Positions 43,830 through 52,631 of a stretch of 64,000 nucleotides of DNA are shown piece by piece. A program made the position numbers and the translations under genes. Each line of letters starts with the position of its first letter. The stretch's first letter is position 1. Below the pieces are notes generated by a model. The model saw nothing but the letters and a program-made list of their open reading frames with translations, made no database searches and was not told where the DNA came from. Source of the stretch: Lelliottia wanjuensis (GTDB lineage: Bacteria; Pseudomonadota; Gammaproteobacteria; Enterobacterales; Enterobacteriaceae); NCBI RefSeq assembly GCF_030238365.1, contig NZ_JASSOT010000078.1:62001-126000 (forward strand), in the 5' to 3' direction.

Positions 43830-43944
43830 CCCTCACCCTAACCCTCTCCCTGTGGGAGAGGGGACCGAACGGAGCTGGTTTTCTCCCTCGAGGGAGAGGG
43901 GACTAAATCCTCCCTCTCCCTGTGGGAGAGGGCCGGGGTGAGGG
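43830..43944. repeat. Compound boxC-like palindromic repeat after bglX
   Basis: Two copies of a CCCTCTCCC-TGT-GGGAGAGGG hairpin (43842-43862 and 43912-43932) flank a TCTCCCTCGAGGGAGA palindrome (43882-43897), all enclosed by an outer 9-bp pair CCCTCACCC/GGGTGAGGG (43830-43838, 43936-43944). This type of CT-rich palindrome is a common enterobacterial intergenic repeat. The remaining gap to 44264 carries CRP-like sites but no gene. Confidence 0.7.
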
Positions 43945-44077
43945 CAACAGGCCGCACAATCCACAACCCCCACCCCCTCACTCCCCACCCAATCTGTGAC
44001 CCATCCCGCAACTTTTCGTCCCTTCGCCCCGAAATCCCTGCGAAACGCACTTTTCACCCGCTCAACCACCCGCCAAA

Positions 44078-44093
44078 CGTGACTCCATTCACA
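44078..44093 (+). promoter_or_regulatory. CRP-like site 1 upstream of GH28 operon
   Basis: CGTGA-CTCCAT-TCACA, matching the GTGA-N6-TCAC core perfectly, 172-187 bp before the GH28 ATG. Confidence 0.55.
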
Positions 44094-44160
44094 CTTCATT
44101 TTTCCCTCACCGGCGAAAACGTGAACAGGATCAAAAGCGCTACCCCCCGCATCCAACAGG

Positions 44161-44176
44161 CGTGACTCTCTTCACT
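44161..44176 (+). promoter_or_regulatory. CRP-like site 2 upstream of GH28 operon
   Basis: CGTGA-CTCTCT-TCACT, again with the full GTGA-N6-TCAC core, 83 bp (about eight helical turns) from site 1 and 89-104 bp before the GH28 start. Confidence 0.55.
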
Positions 44177-44264
44177 CTTCCCACAAAACCCCGCTAAACA
44201 CGCCGCTCACCCGGCACAGAAAACCCGTTTAATCCCTGTCACATCACAGCAGACAGGTATTCAC

Positions 44265-45596
44265 ATGAAACTCTCATTAGAAAATGTCTCCCTCGATCGC
44301 AGTGGCCAGGCGCCGGTGACGTCCACCCTCCAAAGCCTAATCGATCAACTTGCCGCAGCCGGAGGCGGCACGCTGGTGGTCACGCCGGGAATTTATCTCA
44401 CCGGCACGCTGGTGCTGCCGTCGAATTTCACCCTGCATCTGGACGCGGGCGCGCGGCTGCTCGCCAGCCAGAACGTTGCAGATTACCACGCGGCAGAAAC
44501 CCAAAGCATGGCCGAGCTGTCGCGCATGGCGCTGATCTACGCCCGCGACGCGCGCAATGTGACGCTGAGCGGAGCGGGCTGTATCGACGGCAACGCCACG
44601 GCCTGGTTTGCCTCACAGGCGGATGACCAGGGCTATCGTCAGCCCAAACCCCAGCGTCCGCGTCTGCTGGTGCTGGAAGGGTGCGAGCAGGTGCGCATCA
44701 CCGACATCACCCTGTACGACTCGCCGATGTGGACCGCCCATCTGGTGAGCTGTAATCACGTGTTTATCCGCAACATCACCATCGATAACGATCTGACGCT
44801 GGCGAATACCGACGCGCTGGATATCGACAGCTGCCAGCACGTGCATATCAGCGACAGCTATTTCAGCGCCGCCGACGACGGCATCTGCCTGAAAACTACC
44901 GCCAAAGGACCCGAACTGCAGCAGCCGATCTACAACGTCACGATCAACAACTGCATCATTCGCTCCAAAAGCTGCGCGATCAAAGTCGGAACCGAAACCT
45001 TCGCCGACATCACCCATCTGGCTGTCAGCAACTGCGTGATCTTTGAATCCAATCGCGGGATTGGCCTGGTCTCCCGCGACGGCGGCCATTTCAGCATGAT
45101 GAGTTTCAGCCACATTCTCTTCGACTGTCGCCACGGCCATCCGTGCCACTGGGGGAAAGCGGATCCGGTGTTTATCTCGGTTCGCCATCGCGCGCCGGAC
45201 GTGATGCCGGGCGATATCCGCCAGGTCACCTTCTCGGGCCTGAACGGGGCGGGGGAGGGGGCGATCAATCTGCACAGCGAAACGCCGGGGGCTATCCGCG
45301 ACATCACCTTCAACGGGCTGACCTTCAATCAGCAACTCGCCGAGTCCGATGAGCAGGGCTACTACGACGTGCGTCCGCCGTGCAACCCGGAGCGGCCGAC
45401 CGGAATGGGGCTGGACAACGCCTATAAGGTGAACGCCGAAACCGGGCGCGCCCACGGTGTGGAACCTTATCCGCACGGCCTGCCCGCCATTTATGCCCAC
45501 GGCGTCGACGGGTTGCACCTGCACGGCGTCACCCTGACACGCCCATCGCCGCTGCCTGCGGGCTGGGATCCTGAGAATATCCGGAGTTCAAAATGA
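44265..45596 (+). CDS. GH28 family glycoside hydrolase, cytosolic polygalacturonase-like
   Basis: 443 residues, right-handed beta-helix type. The GH28 acidic triad is visible: NTD at 181-183 (LANTDALDID) and the DD pair at 204-205 (SAADDGICLK), followed by RSKSCAIKVGTETF in place of the usual His-containing motif; the canonical RIK motif is not obvious. There is no signal peptide, so the enzyme acts in the cytosol on imported oligomers, consistent with the transporter genes that overlap it downstream (ATGA, 4 nt). The substrate is probably an oligogalacturonide or rhamnogalacturonan piece, but this is inference. Absent from E. coli at this locus. Confidence 0.85.
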   Translation: MKLSLENVSLDRSGQAPVTSTLQSLIDQLAAAGGGTLVVTPGIYLTGTLVLPSNFTLHLDAGARLLASQNVADYHAAETQSMAELSRMALIYARDARNVTLSGAGCIDGNATAWFASQADDQGYRQPKPQRPRLLVLEGCEQVRITDITLYDSPMWTAHLVSCNHVFIRNITIDNDLTLANTDALDIDSCQHVHISDSYFSAADDGICLKTTAKGPELQQPIYNVTINNCIIRSKSCAIKVGTETFADITHLAVSNCVIFESNRGIGLVSRDGGHFSMMSFSHILFDCRHGHPCHWGKADPVFISVRHRAPDVMPGDIRQVTFSGLNGAGEGAINLHSETPGAIRDITFNGLTFNQQLAESDEQGYYDVRPPCNPERPTGMGLDNAYKVNAETGRAHGVEPYPHGLPAIYAHGVDGLHLHGVTLTRPSPLPAGWDPENIRSSK

Positions 45597-47146
45597 TCAA
45601 AAAAGTGCGAGAAATCAAACTGCGGAACTACGTCTGCTACGGTCTGGCGGATGTGATCGGCTCGGGGGCCTTTACCCTGGTCAGCGCCTGGCTGCTGTTC
45701 TTCTTAACCACCTTTTGCGGGCTAACGCCAATCCAGGCGGGGTCGCTGTTCGCGGTGGCGAGAATTGTCGATGTGATCATGTGCCCGGTGATCGGCTACG
45801 TTTCTGATAACTTCCACAAAACGCGTCTCGGTCGCCGGTTTGGCCGCCGTCGTTTCTTCCTGTTAGCCAGTATTCCGCTGGTGTCGGTCTACAGTCTGCT
45901 CTGGGTGGAGGGCTTCAACTACTGGATGTATCTGCTGTTCTACATCCTGTTTGAGATCGTCTACACCATGATCATCATCCCGTATGACACCCTGTCGGCG
46001 GAGATGACCTCGGATTTCAAAAAGCGCTCAAAACTGACCAGCGCGCGCATGTACATCGCCCAGCTCGCGGGCTTTGCGGCGGCGTTCCTGCCGGGGCGTC
46101 TGGTGGCGTACTTTGGGCCTGACTCTTCCGATTCGTTCTTCTACACCGGGGCGATTTTCACCGTCTCCTTTATGATTGTGCTGTTCTTTGTCTACTTCGG
46201 TACCTGGGAGCGCTCGCTGGAGGAGATCCAGCAAAACGAGCACCAGGACGAGGACGAAGAGAAAGAGCCGTTCACCACCCGGGCGTACCATATCTATTAC
46301 GATTTCGTTTCGACGTTAAAAATCAAAACCTTCCGCTCGCACCTGGGGATGTATCTCGGCGGTTCGGTGGCGCAGGACATTTTCAACTCGGTCTTTACCT
46401 ACTTTGTGGTCTTCGCCCTGATGACCTCGTCGGTGATGGCTTCCAACCTGCTGGGCGTGGTGAACGGTCTGCAGTTCTTCGGCGTCGGCATCGCGACCTG
46501 GCTGACCCTGCGTTTCTCCCCGTCGCGGGCCTTTGCGACACAGGCGACGATGGCGCTGGTGGCCTTTGCCCTGTTTGTCTCGGCGTATTTCAGCGGTACC
46601 AGCGGGATGACGCTGCTGTATGTCGGTGCGGCGGTGGCCGGGCTTGCGCGGGGCGGGATCTACGCCATTCCGTGGAACAACTACACCTTCGTCGCGGACG
46701 TGGATGAAATTCTCACCTGCCGTCGCCGGGAAGGGATCTTCGCGGGCTTTATGAGCCTGCTGCGCAAAGCCTCGCAGGCGCTGTCGATTTTCCTCGTCGG
46801 CGTGGCGCTGCAGATGTCCGGGTTTGTTTCCGGGCAAAGCGCCCAGCCGCAGTCGGCCATCAACATGATTCTGGTGATCATGATTGTGCTCCCGGTCATT
46901 TTGACGCTATGGGGCATCTGGTCCGCCTTCCAGTTTAAGGTCAACAGCCGCACCCACGCGATCCTCAACGAAGAGGTGGCGCGCCTAAAACAGGGCGGCA
47001 GCAAGGCGACGGTCAGCGCGGAGAACAAAGCGGTGATCGAGAGCCTGACCGGAATGCCGTACGACCACTGCTGGGGGGAAAACAGTGTCGGCTATCAGAA
47101 CCGTAAACGCCTGAATGCGCGCGCACTGCGGGACAAAATGGCATGA
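45593..47146 (+). CDS. GPH-family (MelB-like) oligosaccharide:cation symporter
   Basis: 517 residues with about 12 hydrophobic segments. The N-terminus (RNYVCYGLADVIGSGAFTL), GRRFGRRRFFLL loop and PYDTLSAEMTSDFKKR are GPH signatures, close to TogT-type oligogalacturonide transporters. An acidic loop (NEHQDEDEEKE) lies mid-protein. Translationally coupled to the GH28 gene and, through another ATGA overlap, to the next MFS gene. Probably brings GH28 substrates into the cell. Confidence 0.85.
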   Translation: MIKKVREIKLRNYVCYGLADVIGSGAFTLVSAWLLFFLTTFCGLTPIQAGSLFAVARIVDVIMCPVIGYVSDNFHKTRLGRRFGRRRFFLLASIPLVSVYSLLWVEGFNYWMYLLFYILFEIVYTMIIIPYDTLSAEMTSDFKKRSKLTSARMYIAQLAGFAAAFLPGRLVAYFGPDSSDSFFYTGAIFTVSFMIVLFFVYFGTWERSLEEIQQNEHQDEDEEKEPFTTRAYHIYYDFVSTLKIKTFRSHLGMYLGGSVAQDIFNSVFTYFVVFALMTSSVMASNLLGVVNGLQFFGVGIATWLTLRFSPSRAFATQATMALVAFALFVSAYFSGTSGMTLLYVGAAVAGLARGGIYAIPWNNYTFVADVDEILTCRRREGIFAGFMSLLRKASQALSIFLVGVALQMSGFVSGQSAQPQSAINMILVIMIVLPVILTLWGIWSAFQFKVNSRTHAILNEEVARLKQGGSKATVSAENKAVIESLTGMPYDHCWGENSVGYQNRKRLNARALRDKMA

Positions 47147-48384
47147 CGGCTCAGAGCGTCTTTATCCAGCAGGGCCTGTGGGCCCGGCTGGGATTACCGA
47201 AGGAACTGTGCTGGGGATTTGTCGGGATTTTCCTGTTTATCACCGGGGCCACTATCGAGCAGAGCTGGCTGGCGTCGATGCTCCAGCACCGGGGTTTTGA
47301 CGCGGTCCATATCAGCCTGCTGTCGTCGGTGTTTGGTCTGTGCGTCGCGGCGGTGTCGTGGTTCTCCGGGATTGGCGCGGGCGTGCTCGGCCTGCGCCGC
47401 CTGATGTGGGCCGCGACGCTTCTCTACTTCATCGGTTCGGTTCCGTTTATCGGCTACGCCCTGCCGCAGGGAAATTACCCTCTGATGGTGGCAAGCTACG
47501 CCCTGCGCGGCGTGGCCTATCCGCTGTTCGCTTATTCGTTTTTGGTGTGGATTAACCAGCGCTGCGAGCCGGGGATCCTCGGGCGCGCGGTGTCGTGGTT
47601 CTGGATTGCGTTCGGCGTGGGGATGACCATCGTCGGGCCGTGGTACTCCAGCCTGATGCTGCCGCGCATCGGCGAAACGTCCACGCTACTGAGCGGGTTT
47701 GCGTTTGTCGCGCTCGGAGCCTTCTGCGCCCTGGTGCTCAACCGCGATCGTCCGCAGTGGCAGCGCGGCGGCCATCTCGGCGCGGCCTTTGCTGAGGGCA
47801 TTCTGGTGCTGGTGCGCGAGCCGAAAATGCGTCTGGCGGTGATTGTCAAAACCATCAACGATATCGGCAAGTTTTCGCTGGTGATCCTGATGCCGGTCTA
47901 TCTCCCGCGCTTCGGGTTTAGCATCGCCGAGTGGCTCACCATCTGGGGGCTGGTGAACGTGGTCAACATTTTTGCCAACTACTTTTTCGGCTGGCTGGGC
48001 GACACCATCGGCTGGCGCAACACGGTGGTCTGGTTCTCCGGCACCCTGTGCGGCCTGGCGATGCTGGCGGTGTGTTACGCTCCGGTGCTGTTCGGCGACA
48101 GCGAAACGGCGCTGTTTCTGGCCCTGGCGCTGTACGCCATCGGGCTGGGGGCCTTTGGCCCACTGAGCGCGCTGATCCCGTCGCTGCTGCCGGAGAACAA
48201 AGGCGCGGCCATCTCCTGCCTGAATCTGGGGTCGGGGCTGAGTAATTTCGTTGGCCCGCTGATTGTGACGCTATGCGTGTCACCTTTCGGCGTGGAAGGG
48301 ACGCTGTGGGTGATGGCGCTGCTTTATTTTGCGGCGAGCCTGTTGACGGTTCCGTTGAGGTTGCCGGAAGCTATTGGTCATTAA
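47143..48384 (+). CDS. MFS transporter, RbtT/DalT/CsbX-like
   Basis: 413 residues, about 12 hydrophobic segments. The sequence (IEQSWLASMLQHRGFD at the first loop, YALRGVAYPLFAYSFLVWI, GRAVSWFWIAFGVGM) resembles the polyol permease group RbtT/DalT/CsbX. Third gene of the GH28 operon by a 4-nt overlap. It could import a second substrate or export a product; the sequence does not decide. Confidence 0.8.
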   Translation: MTAQSVFIQQGLWARLGLPKELCWGFVGIFLFITGATIEQSWLASMLQHRGFDAVHISLLSSVFGLCVAAVSWFSGIGAGVLGLRRLMWAATLLYFIGSVPFIGYALPQGNYPLMVASYALRGVAYPLFAYSFLVWINQRCEPGILGRAVSWFWIAFGVGMTIVGPWYSSLMLPRIGETSTLLSGFAFVALGAFCALVLNRDRPQWQRGGHLGAAFAEGILVLVREPKMRLAVIVKTINDIGKFSLVILMPVYLPRFGFSIAEWLTIWGLVNVVNIFANYFFGWLGDTIGWRNTVVWFSGTLCGLAMLAVCYAPVLFGDSETALFLALALYAIGLGAFGPLSALIPSLLPENKGAAISCLNLGSGLSNFVGPLIVTLCVSPFGVEGTLWVMALLYFAASLLTVPLRLPEAIGH

Positions 48385-48414
48385 GGCTAAGCTCTTTGAG
48401 GGATCAGTGGAATC

Positions 48415-48774
48415 GTTCCGTTCACTTTCATTCCTCTGCTTCTTGCTAATTTCTCTGCGGTGAACGTGTTAAGGGGGCCGCCGCCCCCTTAACAATCCCG
48501 GCTCCCGGCCAGGAAAATCGCCGCTTCGCGGTGCCCTCAGCTTATTCCTTGCGGCTTTCGGGTCGGGCGCGATCCTGCATCCATGCAGGTCGCACCCTCT
48601 CGGCGCTTCCCTGCGCCTCGACCCGGCCTCCAGGAAACGCTTCGGCGATTTTCAGCCGGACTCCCGATCCCTCCAGCTTTACAGCCGCTTGAATGTGGCA
48701 CCGGTGTTGGCCCCCTTGTCACGTTCACAAGATATGAAGCAATTATATTCTGCCGAACATAAGGTGAACGGAAC
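48415..48774 (-). repeat. Dispersed palindromic element, copy 2 (360 bp, internally deleted)
   Basis: Inverted relative to copy 1 at 28647. Terminal repeats GTTCCGTTCAC (48415-48425) and its complement (48764-48774) are perfect over 11 bp. Inner pairs GTGAACGTG/CACGTTCAC and the TTAAGGGGGC hairpin are kept. The core shared with copy 1 differs by about four substitutions and one small loop indel by eye, but about 260 bp of copy 1 (roughly 28714-28974) are missing, so the left GACAAGGGGG arm has lost its partner. The arms between the terminal and inner repeats are diverged. It fills most of the 495-bp gap 48385-48879. Confidence 0.85.
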
Positions 48775-48823
48775 CACCTCCAGTGTTTAACTGATCAACA
48801 TGGGGATAATACCCAATTTTTAG

Positions 48824-48832
48824 TCTACGCTT
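48824..48832 (+). promoter_or_regulatory. Sigma-S -10 element of osmF
   Basis: TCTACGCTT matches the extended sigma-S -10 consensus KCTAYRCTT at all nine positions, 48 bp before the osmF ATG. osmF-yehYXW is RpoS-dependent and osmotically induced in E. coli. Confidence 0.75.
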
Positions 48833-48879
48833 TTCTCTCAAGCCCCTGATAAAGGCGGCAAATTAATGAGGAAAGTGGA

Positions 48880-49797
48880 ATGACAATCGCAAAGGGGATA
48901 TGGGGTTCAGCGGCGTTACTGGCGGCGCTGAGCCTGCCTTTACAGGCGGCAGAGCCGGTGAAGGTTGGGTCGAAGATTGATACGGAAGGGGCGCTGCTGG
49001 GCAATATCATCCTGCAGGTGCTGGAGAGCCACGGCGTGAAAACCGTGAATAAAGTGCAGCTCGGCACCACGCCGGTGGTGCGAGGGGCGATCACCTCCGG
49101 CGAGCTGGATATCTATCCGGAATACACCGGCAACGGGGCCTTCTTCTTCAAAGATGAAAACGACGCGGCGTGGAAAAATGCCAGCGCGGGTTACGAGAAA
49201 GTGAAAAAACTCGACGCCGAACAGAACAAGCTGATCTGGCTGACGCCTGCGCCCGCCAACAACACCTGGACCATCGCGGTGCGCAAGGATATCGCCGAGA
49301 AAGGCAAACTCACCTCCCTCGACGATCTGAGCCGCTATCTGAAAGATAAAGGCGACTTCAAACTGGCGGCCTCGGCTGAGTTTATCGAGCGCCCGGATGC
49401 GCTCCCGGCCTTCGAGAAAGCTTACGATTTCAAACTCGACCAGAGCCAGCTGCTGTCGCTCGCGGGCGGTGATACGGCGGTGACCATCAAAGCTGCCGCC
49501 CAGCAAACGTCGGGCGTGAACGCGGCGATGGCTTACGGCACCGACGGTCCGGTGGCGGCGCTGGGTCTGCAAACCCTGAGCGATCCGAAAGGCGTTCAGC
49601 CGATCTATGCCCCAACGCCGGTGGTTCGCGAGGCGGTGCTGAAAGCCTATCCGCAGATCGGCGACTGGCTGAAACCGGTGTTTGAAAAACTCGATGAGAA
49701 AACCCTGCAACAGCTCAACGCGAGCATTGCGGTGGAAGGGCTGGATGCCAAAAAAGTGGCGGCAGATTTCCTGAAGCAAAAAGGACTCGTGAAGTAA
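48880..49797 (+). CDS. osmF: OsmF (YehZ) periplasmic osmolyte-binding protein
   Basis: 305 residues. Signal peptide cleaved after LQA; the mature protein is an OpuAC-type glycine-betaine-binding fold (VKVGSKIDTEGALLGNIILQVL, IYPEYTGNGAFF). In E. coli the OsmF-YehWXY system is a low-affinity betaine importer of the RpoS response. First gene of the operon; GAGGAAAG precedes the ATG. Confidence 0.95.
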   Translation: MTIAKGIWGSAALLAALSLPLQAAEPVKVGSKIDTEGALLGNIILQVLESHGVKTVNKVQLGTTPVVRGAITSGELDIYPEYTGNGAFFFKDENDAAWKNASAGYEKVKKLDAEQNKLIWLTPAPANNTWTIAVRKDIAEKGKLTSLDDLSRYLKDKGDFKLAASAEFIERPDALPAFEKAYDFKLDQSQLLSLAGGDTAVTIKAAAQQTSGVNAAMAYGTDGPVAALGLQTLSDPKGVQPIYAPTPVVREAVLKAYPQIGDWLKPVFEKLDEKTLQQLNASIAVEGLDAKKVAADFLKQKGLVK

Positions 49798-49809
49798 CAG
49801 GACAACGCT

Positions 49810-50967
49810 TTGCCAAAGACATGTCATAACCGCGTACTGCTTCTGCTCGCGTTTGTCGGGCTGGCGGCGTGCGCGCTTCCGTTCGTCAATTTCGCCCCGA
49901 ACCGGCTGATGTCCGGCGAGGGGCTGTCGGTCTGGCAGGTGTGGGCAATTTCGCCCCTCCCGCTGGCGCTCTCTCTGGTATGCGTCACCGTGCTGTCGTT
50001 TTGCGCGGGGCGTGTGCCGCTCATTCTCACGCTGATTGTTTGTGAACTGCTTTTTGTGCTGCTGGCCTGGAGTGCCGGGCTTGCGGCAACGCATCTTGCC
50101 ACCGCGGAAACCCCGCTGGCGCGTACCTCGACAGGCAGCGGTCTGTGGCTGTGGATGGCCCTTTGCCTGCTCGCCTGTAGCGATGCGATCCGCCGCCTGA
50201 CCACGCGCCCGGTGTGGCGCTGGCTGCTGAATGCGCAGATCTGGATTTTGCCCCTGGCGCTGCTGTTCAGCGGCGAGCTAAACACGCTTTCGCTGCTGAA
50301 AGAGTACGCCAATCGTCAGGAGGTCTTTAACGATGCGCTGGCTCAGCACTTGACGATCCTGTTTGGCACCCTGGTTCCGGCGCTGCTCATCGGCGTGCCG
50401 ATCGGCCTGTGGTGCTACCGCCATCCCGCGCGTCAGGGACCGGTATTTACCGTGCTGAACGTGATTCAGACCATCCCTTCCGTGGCGCTGTTCGGCTTGC
50501 TGATTGCGCCGCTCGCCGGGCTGGTGAAATCCTTTCCGGCGCTGGCCGCCATCGGCATCGCCGGAACCGGGCTGACGCCTGCGCTCATTGCTCTGGTGCT
50601 GTACGCGCTGCTGCCCTTAGCGCGCGGCGTGCTGGCGGGATTGAGCCAGGTTTCCCCGGAGGTGCTGGAGAGCGCCAGCGCGATGGGGATGAGCGCCAGT
50701 CAGCGCTTCTGGAAGATCCAGCTGCCGCTCGCGCTGCCGCTTCTGCTGCGCAGCCTGCGGGTGGTCGCGGTGCAAACCGTCGGCATGGCGGTGATTGCCG
50801 CGCTGATCGGCGCGGGAGGTTTTGGGGCGCTGGTGTTCCAGGGCCTGCTCAGCAGCGCGCTGGATCTGGTGTTACTCGGTGTGATTCCGACCATCGCCCT
50901 GGCGGTGGTGGTGGACGCGCTCTTTGCCCTGTGGCTGGCCCTGCTGAAGGGGAAAAATAATGATTGA
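49810..50967 (+). CDS. yehY: YehY ABC permease (TTG start)
   Basis: 385 residues, same as E. coli. N-terminal hydrophobic segments precede the BPD_transp_1 domain, with the EAA loop near LESASAMGMSASQRFWKIQLPLAL. The only suitable start is TTG at 49810, with AGGA 8 nt upstream, and the resulting length matches E. coli. Overlaps yehX by 8 nt. Inner-membrane half of the OsmF importer. Confidence 0.92.
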   Translation: MPKTCHNRVLLLLAFVGLAACALPFVNFAPNRLMSGEGLSVWQVWAISPLPLALSLVCVTVLSFCAGRVPLILTLIVCELLFVLLAWSAGLAATHLATAETPLARTSTGSGLWLWMALCLLACSDAIRRLTTRPVWRWLLNAQIWILPLALLFSGELNTLSLLKEYANRQEVFNDALAQHLTILFGTLVPALLIGVPIGLWCYRHPARQGPVFTVLNVIQTIPSVALFGLLIAPLAGLVKSFPALAAIGIAGTGLTPALIALVLYALLPLARGVLAGLSQVSPEVLESASAMGMSASQRFWKIQLPLALPLLLRSLRVVAVQTVGMAVIAALIGAGGFGALVFQGLLSSALDLVLLGVIPTIALAVVVDALFALWLALLKGKNND

Positions 50968-51910
50968 ATTTCACGATGTGAGTAAAGAATTTGCCGGGCA
51001 GACGGCGGTAAAAAACCTCAATCTGCGCTTTGAGGAAGGGGCGTTTTCGGTGCTGATCGGCACCTCCGGGTCAGGGAAATCGACCACCCTCAAGATGATC
51101 AACCGGCTGGTGGAACACGACAGCGGGCTGATTCGCTTTGCCGGGGAGGAGATCCGCAGCCTGCCGGTGCTGGAGCTGCGCCGCCGGATGGGCTACGCCA
51201 TTCAGTCCATTGGCCTGTTCCCGCACTGGACGGTGGCGCAGAACATCGCCACCGTGCCGCAGCTGCAAAAGTGGTCGCGGCAGAAAGTGGCGGATCGCGT
51301 CGATGAGCTGATGGCGCTCCTGGGGCTGGAGCCATCGCTTCGCGAGCGCTATCCGCATCAGCTGTCCGGCGGGCAGCAGCAGCGCGTCGGGGTGGCGCGT
51401 GCGTTAGCGGCCAATCCGGAAGTATTGCTGATGGATGAACCTTTCGGCGCGCTGGACCCGGTGACCCGCAGCGCGCTGCAAACGGAGATGACCCGCATCC
51501 ATCGTATTCTTGGGCGCACGATTATTCTGGTGACGCACGATATCGACGAAGCCCTGCGCCTCGCCGATCGTCTGGTCTTGATGGACCACGGGGAAGTGGT
51601 GCAGCAGGGCACGCCGCTGGAGCTGTTAACCCGCCCGGCGACGGATTTCGTGCGCGAATTTTTTGGCCGCAGCGAACTGGGCGTGCGGCTGCTCTCCCTG
51701 CGCACGGTCGCAGAGTATTTACGCCCGCAGGATCGGGCGGTGACCGGCGAACCCCTTCAGGCGCAGATGAGCCTGCGCGATGCGCTCTCGGCCTTTGTCG
51801 CCCGTCAGTGTGAGGTGTTGCCGGTGGTGGATGAGCAGGGCGCACCGTGCGGGACGCTGCATTTTCGCGATCTGCTGGCAGGGGAGGTGGAACGTGAAAT
51901 GGCTACGTGA
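50960..51910 (+). CDS. yehX: YehX ABC transporter ATPase
   Basis: 316 residues. Walker A GTSGSGKST, signature LSGGQQQR, Walker B LLMDEPFGAL and switch His (VTHDIDEAL) are intact, followed by a C-terminal CBS-like region (about 245-310) as in OpuA-type betaine ATPases. Overlaps both neighbours. Confidence 0.95.
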   Translation: MIEFHDVSKEFAGQTAVKNLNLRFEEGAFSVLIGTSGSGKSTTLKMINRLVEHDSGLIRFAGEEIRSLPVLELRRRMGYAIQSIGLFPHWTVAQNIATVPQLQKWSRQKVADRVDELMALLGLEPSLRERYPHQLSGGQQQRVGVARALAANPEVLLMDEPFGALDPVTRSALQTEMTRIHRILGRTIILVTHDIDEALRLADRLVLMDHGEVVQQGTPLELLTRPATDFVREFFGRSELGVRLLSLRTVAEYLRPQDRAVTGEPLQAQMSLRDALSAFVARQCEVLPVVDEQGAPCGTLHFRDLLAGEVEREMAT

Positions 51911-52631
51911 TCCGCTCCTGTGGCTGGTGCTGCTGTTCGTCGCGCTGCTGTGGCTGATGCCATACAGCGGCGGGCTGTTTGGCGCGCTGTTCCCCGGTCT
52001 GCCGCGCCCGGTCTATCTGCAGGAGAGTTTCATCAGCCTGACGCTGGCCCATTTCTGGCTGGTGGGCGTGTCGAGCGCCATCGCGATTGTGATCGGCGTT
52101 GGGGCCGGGATTGCGGTGACGCGGCCTTTGGGCAAAGAGTTTCGCCCGCTGGTGGAGACCATCGCCGCGATCGGGCAAACCTTCCCGCCGGTGGCGGTGC
52201 TGGCGATTGCGGTGCCGGTGATCGGCTTTGGTCAGCAACCGGCGATCATTGCCCTGATTTTGTACGGCGTGTTGCCGATCTTGCAGGCGACGCTGGCCGG
52301 ATTAACAGCCGTGCCTGCGGCAGTCACCAGCGTAGCGGAAGGGATGGGGATGAGCGCGGGGCAGCGACTGCGTAAAGTCGAGCTGCCGCTGGCAGCGCCG
52401 GTGATTCTGGCGGGAGTACGGACGTCGGTGATTATCAATATCGGGACCGCGACCATTGCGTCAACGGTCGGGGCGAATACCCTGGGCACGCCGATTATCA
52501 TCGGACTGAGCGGATTTAACTCAGCCTATATTGTGCAGGGTGCGGTGCTGGTGGCGCTGGCAGCGATTGTGGTCGATCGCGGGTTTGAACGGCTGGCGCA
52601 GTATCTCAGCCGACACCGCCACGCACGATAA
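51894..52631 (+). CDS. yehW: YehW ABC permease (GTG start)
   Basis: 245 residues (E. coli 243). BPD_transp_1 permease with the EAA loop VAEGMGMSAGQRLRKVELPLAAPVI. I start at GTG 51894 (VKWLRDPL), preceded by GGGGAGG and aligned with the E. coli N-terminus; the frame is open further upstream inside yehX. Overlaps yehX by 17 nt, indicating translational coupling. Its 3' end overlaps convergent yohO by 26 nt. Confidence 0.93.
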   Translation: MKWLRDPLLWLVLLFVALLWLMPYSGGLFGALFPGLPRPVYLQESFISLTLAHFWLVGVSSAIAIVIGVGAGIAVTRPLGKEFRPLVETIAAIGQTFPPVAVLAIAVPVIGFGQQPAIIALILYGVLPILQATLAGLTAVPAAVTSVAEGMGMSAGQRLRKVELPLAAPVILAGVRTSVIINIGTATIASTVGANTLGTPIIIGLSGFNSAYIVQGAVLVALAAIVVDRGFERLAQYLSRHRHAR

